This document shows, one piece after another, positions 1 to 10,359 of a stretch of 64,000 nucleotides of DNA (its first letter is position 1; each line of letters starts with the position of its first letter). Source of the DNA: Vandiemenella viatica (Eukaryota; Arthropoda; Insecta; Orthoptera; Morabidae); NCBI GenBank assembly GCA_031002005.1, contig CM061920.1, forward strand, positions 109,916,095-109,980,094, in the 5' to 3' direction. Under the pieces are notes generated by a model that saw nothing but the letters and a program-made list of their open reading frames with translations, was not told the DNA's origin and made no database searches. The position numbers and the translations under genes were made by a program.

Positions 1-102
1 CACTTTCGAACGTACTAGCCACCTTGATCATGGTTTTTAGGCGAAGTTCCTTAATAAACTAGGATAATTATCCACGGTCCTCGCTTTTCAAAGCAAATTC
101 AA

Positions 103-105
<3 letters not shown>

Positions 106-137
<32 letters not shown>

Positions 138-369
138 TAACAGTTTAACGTCCCTTTTTAACAACGTGGTCTTTAGAGACGGGAAAGGATGGGGGCAAGG
201 AATGGGAAGGAATTCGGCCATGGCCTTTTGAAGGAAGCATCCCGGCATTCACCTGGAGTGATTTGGGGAAACCATGGAAACCCAAATCTGGATGCCCGGA
301 CGGGGATTCGAACCGCCGTCCTCCCGAATGCGAGGCCAGAACGCTATCCGTTACACCACCACGCTCGGT
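106..369 (-). repeat. SINE-A copy, full length (tRNA-derived SINE)
   Basis: The tRNA-like head lies at the right end, with a box B (GGTTCGAATCC, read on minus) and a box A-like TGGTGTAACGG. A conserved body follows and a long poly-T (poly-A on minus) closes it at about 106-136. A 12-bp target-site duplication, caaattcaaaag, flanks the copy at 94-105 and 370-381. The intact duplication and long tail point to a fairly recent insertion. The family name is mine. Confidence 0.93.
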
Positions 370-1440
370 CAAATTCAAAAGCAAAGTAACACTAAACATA
401 TATAAGTTACATCACTGTCATTTGCGCTCTTCACCCCTTTCACTCCCCCACAGCCGCTAAGAACTGATTCTAGTGACAAACCAGATAGTAAGAAGGGCTA
501 TTGCAACAATGCAATAACATCAGATCCTGCAGAACACGGGTAAAACACTACAAAGAAGAAATAAGACACCTCTATTAAAACCGTAAGCATTTTTTTTTAA
601 CTTTGAGTTGCCCTATAATTTAAAGATAAAAAAAGAAAGAAATTCTTCGGTGCAGAGGCGACACCTAGCTTCACTCCAAGTTAGATTAAAAAATTATTAA
701 AATGATAATGGGCTCTCACGTAAATTTCATTAAATTTTGAAGCTGTTTTCAGTCAAGATGTGTTAGGCTATCGCTACGGTTCTGTTGTGCAGGCCCAGAT
801 TATATGATATTGTAGAGAAATTATCGCGGGAGTGCTTTCTATTAATCAACAAACGTCACCATTAATTTCTTAGAATATTTCCTGAATCCTCTCCGATATT
901 CTTCAAGATTGCGGATCTAGTTGTCCCTCGGCTTTAGTCTAAAGAACTTTCAAGAGAATTTTGCAGTCTACTAAGAAAAGTCGCGGTGATTGCTAACATC
1001 ATGAAGAGGACGAGTGAGAGCTTAATAACAATTTGGAAGTTTCTCAGTTTCCTAAATAACGCCCGTGATCTTGGTTAGTTTATTAGTCGCCTTGTCTCAT
1101 CAGTGTTTTCTCAATTCGGCCACTATTCAGTCCTCGTCTGGTATCTTGTTATTCAGCGGTTGGATGATCCGTTTGACTTCTTTCTTGTTGGGGATGGATC
1201 TGGATGGAGATTTGTATTATATTCAAATTTAAACCCTTATTTTGAGACTCGAAAGTTTCTGCCAGTCGTCCTTGTCCCTGTGAAAGATTTTTACATTGTG
1301 GTCTTTGAAGTTGTATCTATTAAGGTCAGGTTTTAAGGTTATGTAAACAAGAAGTCCCGGTAGTTGTTATTCTTAAAAATTTTCTCTATCTAAGCCAACT
1401 GGTTTTTATTGACGTTTTAAGGTTCGCGCTAATCTAGTTT
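370..1440. other. AT-rich stretch without recognised gene
   Basis: No recognisable coding domain, terminal inverted repeat or tRNA-like promoter was seen. The few open frames are under 80 codons and look like chance. Confidence 0.5.
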
Positions 1441-1672
1441 ATTAGAGACGTAATGTCGAAAAGAAACGGGAAGCGGCGATCACCCATAGTAGTTCAATAT
1501 ATGAAGCAACCATACTGGCATTGGCTTGGAGTGATTTGGAGAAACCAACAAAAATCAAAATCTGGATGCAGAGCTCACCAAGTTAAGATCAACGACTAAC
1601 GGGAGACAAGAGACTTTTTCCCTTGCTTTACGCGTCATCGACGTCGAAGTGATTAGAGCGTGAAAAGACGAG
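1441..1672 (-). repeat. Degenerate SINE-A remnant(s)
   Basis: Positions 1441-1580 keep the body landmarks of SINE-A in minus orientation: the cggcattcacctggagtga-like block and the aaatctggatg block. The tRNA head is lost. Positions 1625-1672 keep a separate tail-like block (tttacgc...catcgacgtcg). Both are much more diverged than the copy at 106-369. Confidence 0.6.
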
Positions 1673-1934
1673 TCTACATCTAAATATGTACTCTGTAATT
1701 CACAAATTTGTGGATAGAAGAGGATGCTTTGCACCCAAATTAATCACTACTCCGTGCATTCCAGTCCCAAAGAGCTCGAGGAAAGAAAGAATTTATATAA
1801 GCATCAGTCATTGCGGCCCCAAATAAGGACGAAGTATTTCATCGCAATCGCAAATGAAAGTGGATATACCCATGTTTACCAATACGTACAAATGTAACCT
1901 GCGTTGTTTGTCTTCCAGAGTATCCCAGCCCAAT

Positions 1935-4495
1935 CTAAGAAACAAGTGGGACGCTTTCATAAGGACTGTAGCAAGCAGTCACTTTCTCTATGCTGTCAAT
2001 CAGCCCCCCAAGAAGCGGGTCCCAAGCGGCACAGCCGTAGTCCAAACGTGGACGCACGAGAGTTATTACGCTCTCTTTTGTTTGTGCCTTACAATTTTTC
2101 AAGATTCGGCCTAAGAATCGCAGCTTAGAATTAGCTCTACCTACGACCGAATTAATGCGCAAGCCCCATTTCATGTTTCTTTGCATTTTCACGCCCAAAT
2201 ACTTAACGCTTTTTTTACAATTCAATATAAGCTGCCATTTGTCACACCATGCCGAAATAACATCCAGATCACGTTCAATTTATAAGCAATCGGCCGAACG
2301 CTTTACTTCCCTATAGATGACAGCACTATCAGCAAACAATCTCAAGCTGCTCTTCACGTTGTCTCTAAGATCGGATATACTCTACGGTCAAATGTATCCT
2401 AAAAGTCGGTTGTGAGGCAATGAGTCGAAGGCTTTCTGAAAATCCATAAAAATTGCATCAAGTTTTGAACCTGTTTCAATAACTTTCGTTATGTCATGTG
2501 AAAATAGGGCGATCTGTGTTTCACATGATCTAATCTTCCGAAATCCGTGTTGGTTCGGTGTAAGGAAAGTTTTCATACAGAAAGTTCATTATGTTCGAGC
2601 ATATAATATGCTCCATAACTCTACTACAGACAGATGTTATAGATATGGAACGGTCTCCTTTCTCGAAATCAGATTTTCCAGTCGGAAGGTATTCTTCGCT
2701 CCTCTAAGGATTTACACTATACAGGGTGTTACAAAAAGGTAAGGCCAAACTTTCAGGAAACATTCCTCACACACAAACAAAGAAAATATGTTATGTGGAC
2801 ATGTGTCCGGAAACGCTTACTTTCCATGTTAGAGCTCATATTGTGGACGGCTGTGATATAATACGCCATTCTCCAGGGCTGCATGTATCCTCACTAACGG
2901 AGGACATTTTGAACATTTCCTGTAACAAAGTGTTTGAAGTCACGCTGGTACGTTCTGTTGCTGTGAGTTTCCATTCCATGTTTAATGTGATTTGAAGAGA
3001 AGTAATAAAATGAGCTCTAACATGGAAAGTAAGCGTTTCCGGACACATGTCCACATAACATATTTTCTTTGTTTGTGTGTGAGGAATGTTTCCTGAAAGT
3101 TTGGCCGTACCTTTTTGTAACACCCTGTATATCAGACAGAAATGGTCCGATTTCCGTCGCGTACTCTCAAAATACTCTTATTGGGATTCCATCCGGACCC
3201 GGTGCTTTCCCCCACTTAGAGAGCTGTAATTGGTTTATAAGACCTGCAGTATCTATTCATAACGAATCCACCTCTAACTCCACACGACGTTGCAAAATGG
3301 GTATGCAATCCGTATTTTCATCAATGACTGAATTTTGAATTCTGCGTTAAGTATGTTAGCTTTATCGCGGCTATCTTTAACTTTAAAATCATCGTGAATT
3401 AGTACTGGCGTATTGTTGTCCTTACAACTGGGTTTTCGTACATGCGACCAAAATTTCTTTGGGCTTTCTGTTAGGCTCTTAGAAAGAGAGTAGCAACGGG
3501 AATTGTTAAAGGCCTCACGCATCACATTTTTAACACGTCCTCTCAACCCGCCTACGATTTATAACTAACTACGACACCATGTCCTTCTTGAGCGTGCGTG
3601 TATCCTCCTTTGCTTTCTGAGTAATCCTTTGTCTTGAAGTGTATAACACAGCGGATCATTCCCTCTATTACTGTACGTTTCGGTATATGAATGTCCATAC
3701 TTTACTTCACAATTCGTATAAATCGATGCTACATTTATTCAACGGTGCCTCCTGTTAACTTGAAGGTATGGTAATTAATCCTCATGTAAGTTCTAAAACA
3801 TTCGTTTGAGGCCTTATCGGATCTGTACACAATCCGTTCTTTTCCACTTTTTCGCCCACTTATTGATCTGACGGTTGCAATTACCGCTTTGAGGTCACTT
3901 ACTTCTGTGGTCGTTGAAATGTCAGTGAATAATTCTGGCCTATTGGTAACCACAAGATCTAAAATGTTTTCGCCACCGATATGACACCGCGTTGGTTCTT
4001 TAACCATCTGCCCGAAATGGTGATCTGAGAAGAGATCGAGAATGACTTCAGACGCTGCCTTATCCCTGCCACCAGCAACGAGAGCGTAATTACTCCAGTA
4101 GATATAAGCCGGGTGGAAATCACCTCCCAGTATTGTAGCATGATCCTGAAAACGACGAAAATATTTTTTACATTATTTCTTAACTCTTCGGTGACAGTTA
4201 TGTCGACATTAGGTGGACGGAAGAAGGCGCCTATGACAAATTTTGTTCTCTCTATGTTTAGTTTAGTCCATATGATTTCGCAGACCGTATCAACGTCTAG
4301 CTCATGACATGCGAGGAATTTACTGATAGCTATAAATACATCACTTTCATTAGAATGTATGTAATCGATCTTTACGTAAAACGTTCATATTGTTTTTAAA
4401 AAATTCTGCCGAACTTATATCCGGTTTTAACAAACTTTCAGCACCGATGATATCCGCAACTAGTAACACTTTAAAGTTCAGGTTCTACAGTTAAG
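1935..4495 (-). pseudogene. CR1-like non-LTR retrotransposon (endonuclease-RT), decayed
   Basis: Minus-strand pieces run in the normal order for an endonuclease-reverse transcriptase polyprotein. The endonuclease part (about 4490-3735) shows GGDF and a later NILDLVVTNRP block. A linker follows (3546-3274), then RT with LTPNQHGFRK...CETQ and DFQKAFDSLPHNRLL (2576-2388). The palm block RLFADSAVIY (about 2345-2310) has FADS in place of the catalytic FADD. The thumb has YLGV and LVRPRLDYGCAAWDP (2225-1935). Between PHNRLL and the palm block the expected stretch is shortened, suggesting an internal deletion. Several frameshifts and stops are present and no single frame is open. A MITE at 2722-3127 interrupts the RT. 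The product would be a self-mobilising endonuclease-RT; this copy is dead. The CR1-like clade is my judgement from motif style, not a tree. Confidence 0.88.
2722..3127. mobile_element. Tc1/mariner-superfamily MITE with 118-bp inverted repeats
   Basis: The element starts CAGGGTGTTAC and ends in its complement. It is flanked by the TA dinucleotide on both sides (2720-2721 and 3128-3129). The arms at 2722-2839 and 3010-3127 are 118 bp and nearly identical; I see one mismatch. The unique centre encodes, on plus, a piece IVDGCDIIRHSPGLH that resembles the C-terminal tail of an IS630/Tc1-mariner transposase. This therefore looks like an internally deleted derivative of a coding element. It sits inside the RT domain of the surrounding LINE. 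Confidence 0.9.
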
Positions 4496-4509
4496 TACGA
4501 GAACTTTTA

Positions 4510-4645
4510 ACTGTCGAGATTCTCCGGGGGCAAGAAACGGGAAGGAATTCAGCCCTGATTTGGGGAAACCATGCGTAACCCAAATCTGGATGACTAGACA
4601 GGGATGCAAATTCACATGCTCCCGAATGCGAAGCTAGTGCGAATT
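4510..4645 (-). repeat. SINE-A fragment, internally deleted
   Basis: It keeps the gggcaaga.acgggaaggaattc block, then jumps to gatttggggaaaccatg and the aaatctggatg block before the anticodon-loop region. The piece containing the aaggaagcatcc motif is missing and the box B is eroded. Confidence 0.75.
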
Positions 4646-4920
4646 CATAGAAACAAACTGCAAATACTGTCTAGCAAAAGGTGCTGAAAATAATTCCCGT
4701 GCTCTTTCGTTCAAGATTGTATCAAATTCTGCAGACAGGTTTTGATGATAATAATTTGGAACTTATAAGTTGGTTCGCCTGTAAGAACTGAACAAACAAT
4801 TCAGTATGGGAACCTGGATATAATTTTAAAATGCCTGCGTTTCTTCGTCTCATGACACCGACGTACGCTAGAACGTGATATATCCTGCCTGACAGATTGT
4901 AGACTGAGGTCTCAAATGAT

Positions 4921-5150
4921 CCTGCGTGATGGCGCAGCGGTAACGGTCTGGCCTTGAATTCGGGAGGACGCCGGTCGAAGTCCCTTCTGACCATCCATTT
5001 CGGTTTTCAATGGTTTCCCGAAATTACACCAGGCGAATGCCAGGATGGTTCCTTGAAAAGGCCAAGACCTAACTCCTTTCCGTTCCTAACCCCCCCCTCC
5101 CCGTCCTTTCTCGCCTCTAACGCCCGCGACATCGACGAGACTTAAAGCCA
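4921..5150 (+). repeat. SINE-A copy, diverged
   Basis: The tRNA-like head is at 4923-4995, with box A TGGCGCAGCGG and an eroded box B (ggtcgaagtcc). The SINE-A body and the tail block ending ...gacatcgacgagacttaaag follow. The poly-A tail is lost, which suggests an old copy. Confidence 0.85.
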
Positions 5151-5700
5151 TAAGTGGTACAGGAAGCAAATGTTTCAAGCATACATTCTGTATACCAAGA
5201 CCGGCAAAGAAATGAAATGCTGAAATACCACATCCTTGAACTCTTTGGCGCTTCCTAACAACTAGTGTCAATGTAACAAATAGTTGGATGTCGAAACCGG
5301 GCGTCAAGAAATTGGAAATTAGTATCGGGATAAGTCAATCTAATCTATTCTGTTCTGTTGAGGAAATTTAAGATCAAACAGCACGAAAATTTAATTATCA
5401 TGCTAGGCAAAGGGCTTATGTAATAGTAAATGACGTCATTTACGGTAGAAGTTAGCGATTCCCACGAAGAAATAGTTGATTCCTGTCTTTGGCCGTTATT
5501 ACTGATGCCCTCGGTGTTCACAATTGGCAGTTGTTACATTATCACAACTCCTGCTAACCATACGAAATAAATTAATTTGAAACTTTCACTACAACAAAAT
5601 AAACAAATTTGTTCCCAGATTTTCAATCTCATTGAGGGCACAACGCTAAATAATTTTTGAAATTATCAAATTAAATGGTTTCGACGAGTTAAAGTTGTAT
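5151..5700. other. No recognised gene; contains CRE-like palindrome
   Basis: Mostly AT-rich unclassified sequence. The only structured element noticed is the perfect 18-bp palindrome gtaaatgacgtcatttac at 5426-5443, centred on TGACGTCA (the CREB/ATF consensus). A lone palindrome of this size can arise by chance, so a regulatory role is inference only. Confidence 0.35.
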
Positions 5701-6183
5701 TTAAAAACTAAGGTATCCGACCAATTCGATTAAATTTAATGCCGTCATCCAGATTAATGAAAATGGCTGACGAAACCGCGTAGGAGAGTCATATACAGAG
5801 TAACTTGTTTCGGCGGAAGACGCGATGTTAAAGGAACTTGGCAGAGGCTTCATACGGGCACCGCTGGATAAATGTTGTCCACGTGAATGGGAGCGCTGCA
5901 TTCCTTGGCTGGCATCCTGTGCGATCACCGCGGAGATAGTGGCAACGAGACGGCGAGATAAATCAGCTCTCGCCAACTGGCTACACAAACAGTCGCAACA
6001 AATTGTATATCTATAAGAAAAGGAAGGGGAACAGCTAATGGAGCCAGCGAGACGGCGGGGAGCGTGCCAAGAGCACGCAACACGCCTTCCATCAGGCAGA
6101 CGTGCGTCGCTTTTACAGCTTCCCAAAACACGTCCCGCGGAGTCAAAGGGCGCCAAAAGACGCGGTGAATAATGTAACTCCAA
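5701..6183 (-). other. 160-codon open frame in CpG-rich patch, unrecognised
   Basis: This is the second longest open frame in the window, after the Tc1 transposase. It lies over a locally CpG-rich patch at about 5820-6180. The predicted protein is Ser/Arg/Ala/Leu-rich and matches no domain I know. Two shorter open frames overlap it on both strands, which fits reduced stop frequency in GC-rich DNA better than selection. I see no splice-site pattern or poly-A signal that would support an exon. It could be a CpG-rich regulatory patch of a nearby host gene. Confidence 0.15.
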
Positions 6184-6358
6184 ACACGCCTGACGTGACT
6201 CTTACGACACTGTTATGACGAATGAGCTACGGTTATTAATATGAAGTTGTTTTGTCGAAAATAATGACGCGAAAAGCTGGCAGAGCAGTCGCATGATACT
6301 AGACTTTTGCAATTATACTTCACCTTACCAACCAAATGTCAATCTCTCCTACACGCGT

Positions 6359-6523
6359 GTGCGCAGACTTCCGCGGTCGTTGTCAATGTAATCTTGGTTG
6401 TCCGGGTTGAACCGCGTCAATTTGTTGAAACCTAACGTTTCGGCCATCATTTTGTGGCCTTCTTCAGAGTAACGTTAGGTTTCAACAAATTGACGCGGTT
6501 CAACCCGGACAACCAAGATTACA
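6359..6523 (-). mobile_element. Penelope-like terminal insertion (hairpin) with 15-bp TSD
   Basis: A 165-bp insert is bounded by perfect 15-bp direct repeats (ctctcctacacgcgt at 6344-6358 and 6524-6538). Inside is a hairpin with two 52-bp arms, 6388-6439 and 6471-6522, that I read as perfectly complementary. The loop region carries the gaagaaggcc...ggccgaaacg block typical of Penelope-like element termini. No reverse transcriptase is present, so it looks like a severely truncated copy. Confidence 0.75.
6437..6467 (-). ncRNA. Hammerhead-ribozyme-like core
   Basis: Read on minus, the sequence is CTGAAGA, a stem formed by GGCCA and TGGCC around an 8-nt loop, then GAAAC. This is the conserved CUGANGA / stem II / GAAA arrangement of a hammerhead. 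Hammerheads are established features of Penelope-like element termini. Stem III and the cleavage triplet are not convincing in a single copy, so activity in cis is uncertain; such motifs often work as dimers. Confidence 0.5.
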
Positions 6524-6561
6524 CTCTCCTACACGCGTTGCACCAGGACGAGGCTTCAGAG

Positions 6562-6848
6562 CAGTGATTCTGAAAATTAGGCCATGTGCCTATCCTCTGG
6601 ACTAACGTTTCACATTACGCCTCCCTTTCCCGTAATATTATATTGAAGTACAAAATAAACTTGGTCATTTAGATTAAAAAACCAACATAAAATGTGCTTT
6701 AGAAAAAGTTTTATTAAACATTTTAGTGAAAAGTTCAATTAATAATTTTTTTCTCAAAGATTTATCTGTTAACTAAGTTTATGTGTATTTCACCCATTAA
6801 AGCGCGACGCTTCCTCTGGGGAGTGCGTCGCCTGGTTGAGAAATCCTG
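6562..6848. mobile_element. hAT-type MITE, 287 bp
   Basis: The left end begins CAGTGATTCTGAAA and the right end complements to CAGGATTTCTCAACC, which are hAT-like TIRs. Flanking octamers are cttcagag (6554-6561) and ctttagag (6849-6856), matching at 7 of 8 positions. No coding content was seen. Confidence 0.7.
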
Positions 6849-6856
6849 CTTTAGAG

Positions 6857-7620
6857 AATAGGTGATTCCTGACATTAATTGTTACTGTTATTCACCGCTA
6901 AACAAAAACTATGAAAAACTTAAACTTCGAAGCGAATGCATAAAACTAGTAAATACTAGTAATTTCGAGGTCACCGATCCATTGTACACTTATTTATAGC
7001 TGAAAAAACATTGAGTATATGAAAATAACTCTAGGTTCACGAAAAAAATGCAGAAATTAATGAAAAGAGATAAAATTGTTAAAAATGAACAGGGATACAA
7101 CAGAACTTATATTTCAGTAACAAACAAACAGCAAATGAAAGAAAGCTACATAAAATCGACTCGAAAAAAGTTTGGAGACGTGGTGAAGAAAATGACTGAA
7201 AAGTCGTAAATGATGCACACAAGGTGAAAGAGAATTTGGAGTATTAATTAACATGAAACGTGCAGCCGGTAAATCTCTTAAGTACAGAAGTAGTGCTAAC
7301 CAAGGGAAGGCACAAATGCCGAAATTTGGATGCTGACCATTTCTCCTATATTGCTTGTATAGTGAATCAAATCAGTCAGCAACGTTTTTGTACTAAAGTG
7401 TTTAATTGCATAAACATTTTTACCCATTTTGGCACAGGGAATCATCAGTGCTTGTAAATTTGAGTGTACGTTTATGCTGAAAATTTTCTTAATATGTATG
7501 ATAAAAGTGGGTTACCATAAACACATTGTAATTATATTCTTTGCAGCTTTGTAATACATATCGGGTCTAGTCTGATGTTTGGGAGAATGCAATGCAGATT
7601 TTCATATTCCACAGTTTTTT
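6857..7620. other. AT-rich stretch without recognised gene
   Basis: No recognisable domain, terminal repeat or promoter was seen; open frames are short and unremarkable. Confidence 0.45.
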
Positions 7621-7624
7621 TAAT

Positions 7625-7718
7625 AATACCCCAGATGAATGCCGGACCAAATTCCTTCCCACTCCTTACCTCCAGTCCTTTCCCTCCTCCTACATCTCCA
7701 CGATGGAGATGAGACGTG
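7625..7718 (+). repeat. SINE-A 3' half fragment
   Basis: Only the 3' body landmarks remain: ccagatgaatgccgg, ccaaattccttcc and cagtcctttcc. There is no tRNA head and no tail. Confidence 0.6.
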
Positions 7719-7822
7719 TGGGCACAATTATAAAAAGTATCTATTTTATAACCCTAAGATATATCTCTGAGTGTGAAAAGAGATCAGCTACGAGGCAATG
7801 GCGTAAACATATATGGATTAAC

Positions 7823-8058
7823 TTTTTTTTTTTCTCATGGTTTTATGTCTCGTCGTCGTCATTAGAGGCGGGAAAGGACTGAGGACATGGAACGGGACGG
7901 GATTCGGCCATGGCGTTGTGAAGGAAGCATCCCGGCATTCACTTGGAGTCATTTGAGGAAACCATGTAAAACCCAAATCTGGATGTCCGGACGGGGATTC
8001 GAACCAGACTCCTCCAGAATGCGATAGAAGAGCGTAACCGCTCACCCACCATGCTCGG
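7823..8058 (-). repeat. SINE-A copy, near full length
   Basis: The poly-T start is at about 7823 and a complete body and tRNA head follow, ending ...accatgctcggtg. Imperfect duplications ggattaac / ggaattaac flank it. Its 3' tail uses the catggttttatgtctcgtcg variant, different from the copies at 106 and 11328, so at least two subfamilies are present. Confidence 0.9.
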
Positions 8059-8059
8059 T

Positions 8060-9370
8060 GGAATTAACAATGGTTGGTTTTTAGCGTTCTGTTGGATCGA
8101 GTGGTGTATTCACTGAATGCTATCTCTCTTTAAGGTATGGCTCTACTCAACTAATCTATTGAAACACTAGCACATATTTTTATGGTTATTTATTCCTACT
8201 ATTTTCTTGTTTGTGTTAATGTTGGTATGATGATAGTTCTGGTTCAGTAAATGTGGAGTGATTTCATCATGTTATGGCTCTAGCATATTCTTTGTGCTCC
8301 GTTGTAAAGTTTATAGTTGTTTCAGCAATGCTTACTGCTCTACTTCAGGCACATCTCGTTGTTATTAACGATCCATCCACTTTTGTTTCTTAATTGTTCT
8401 GAACTGTACTGTTGCTTTTTCCGAATCAGAACTGTAATTCTTTTATTATGATAATGGTGCATATTTTATGTAAACTTTGATCAAGCAGCACTATTAGTGA
8501 ATTTTAATTAAATTCAAATTTTGCCTAGGCCGGAATGACATTTGGCAATCGTGGTTGTAGCAGAGACCATCAGAAATTTAAGTTTCTAAATGTTACTTTA
8601 TTAGTGACATGTTACTGAAAAGTCTTAGTTACGTTTTTTCAGTCGAAATATTTTTATAAATTTTTAAGAATAAAACGCTACGAAAAGCAAACTTAATGCC
8701 TGCATTATGGCAATTAATTTCACAGCAGTTGCGTATGTATTAAACTGTTTAAATAATTTCTAATATCTCTGCTCGCCGCTATTTTGCTTCAAGAATATTG
8801 TTGTTGAACTGCGATTAATAAATTGAGTATCACATCGCTTATACATAATCATATCCTTGATGATATAAATCTACATAAAAATGTATGCTTAAATCTCATT
8901 TAATAGCTAACACGTTTATCAAAAACCAAGGTATCATCTATGATGGTAAAAGGAATTTATTCTGTAAAAGCGTGTAAGGAATAACGAATAAGAATCATTT
9001 TAATGATATCTTTCGTGATATGATACCTCATTCTGGTTAGATTATCAGAGTATTTGGTTAGGATTTTATTTAAATAAATGCATTTTATTTTATATGACGG
9101 AGATTATAATTTCGGAATGGATAACTTATTTATTTGACTGATACATTTCGCGATTACATACGTTTCGTGTAAACTTTCTCTGAGTTTTTAATAAACTTCA
9201 TTGTGTCTTATCTTCTGCCAAAAAAAAAAAATTCTTAGGTTATGCTTTAACCTAGTTCTTAAAACTGATACTGATAATATAGCGTAAACATTGAATAACC
9301 TTCTCCTTACGTGACTTTCTGCATCCAGTTGTCGTAAATCAACAAAAAGCAACATGAAGGAACGATTGTA
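8060..9370. other. AT-rich stretch without recognised gene
   Basis: No domain, terminal repeat or tRNA-like sequence was seen over 1.3 kb. It could be unique host intergenic or intronic DNA. Confidence 0.45.
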
Positions 9371-9384
9371 TTTTTATAGTGGCT

Positions 9385-9545
9385 GTTGATTCGCGAGTGA
9401 CGGCTGGCACGTGACCGTTCTCTGGCCAATAGCTATCGAGACATGCGCAGTCACCAGATAACGCATTTTATATCAGATGATTTGATTGCAGAGCTCTTCT
9501 GTGACGATTTTTGTGTATCCGGTGTATCGTATAGTTTATGTTATT
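9385..9545 (+). promoter_or_regulatory. Possible promoter-like patch
   Basis: Within about 100 bp lie an E-box (CACGTG, 9410-9415), a CCAAT-type box (tggccaatagc), GC-rich motifs and a TATA-like ttttatatc. No coding exon is recognisable downstream. It may be a host promoter, a transposon promoter or coincidence. Confidence 0.2.
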
Positions 9546-9677
9546 GTTTTATTAGCCTGTGGCGAATTATTCCTTGGATGGTGGTAATGTGTTTAACATG
9601 TTTACCATTTGTGTTTTGAGAGTAGATAAATGCATTATGTATTATAGTATGTGCGGGTTTTTAAAGGCGTTGGTGTT

Positions 9678-9755
9678 TTGAAATATTCTGGTTATTGTCA
9701 TGTCAAGGAATTTCAGTTGAAATATTCTGGTTATTGTCATGTCAAGGAATTTCAG
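9678..9755 (+). repeat. Exact 39-bp tandem duplication
   Basis: Two adjacent copies of a 39-bp unit beginning ttgaaatattctgg show no differences that I can see. This implies a recent replication-slippage or end-joining event. Confidence 0.9.
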
Positions 9756-9817
9756 TTCTGTCCCTACAGTAAATTTCATTAATATAATCAGATAATTTCT
9801 ACCCTAACACTAAATCT

Positions 9818-10235
9818 CAAAATCTTCAATCCTGTTGCAATCATTTGCATTCAATGCCCATGTCTCAGAGAAAACAGAGAACACAAGCGCTTCAACCAGG
9901 CGAATGTTTGTGGCATGTGTTATTTACTCGCCTTTTCCTCCAAATCTAGCTAGACTTGTTCACGGCAACTTTTCCTAAGGTGATTCGTCTCCTTATCACT
10001 TTTCTAGAACTTACTGGGACACAGATGGTTGATCCCTGATAGGTAAAATCATTTAGTACCTCTGGTTCACATAAAAGGCCTGTGTACTAGATCTAAGTTC
10101 AATCAGTTACCATAAGTTAGGACTTGTTGAGGTTGACCCCTATTCCGCCGACCAAAATCCATAATTTCACCATCATGGCTGGCAAGGAGAGTAGTGTCCT
10201 CAGTGAAGCTCAGATTATTAATAATTTTTCCATTT
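9818..10235 (-). pseudogene. Non-LTR retrotransposon RT fragment (RTE-like palm and thumb)
   Basis: On minus, a palm block reading LSFTEDTTLLA replaces the usual F-ADDTTL, so the catalytic aspartates are changed. After frameshifts there is a thumb block, RLVEALVFSVFSETWALNA and then NDCNRIEDFEI before a stop. This is the usual order in RTE/I-group RTs. Stops in all frames make it a dead fragment. Confidence 0.8.
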
Positions 10236-10359
10236 TTATCTTTTACACCCCTGTGTGGTGTTTAAATTCTGTAGTAAGTCCATACAGTTTGTTATGTAAA
10301 TACTATGAACATCTTACAGTTTGGTGGAGGTTCACTACTTCCGGTCCCTGCTGACATCG

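Noticed and set aside
297..369. tRNA-like sequences with perfect box A/B (also at 11328, 22400, 53400)
   Set aside because: Each continues into a SINE body and poly-A or family-specific tail and is multi-copy; the acceptor stem and cloverleaf are not credible as functional tRNAs.
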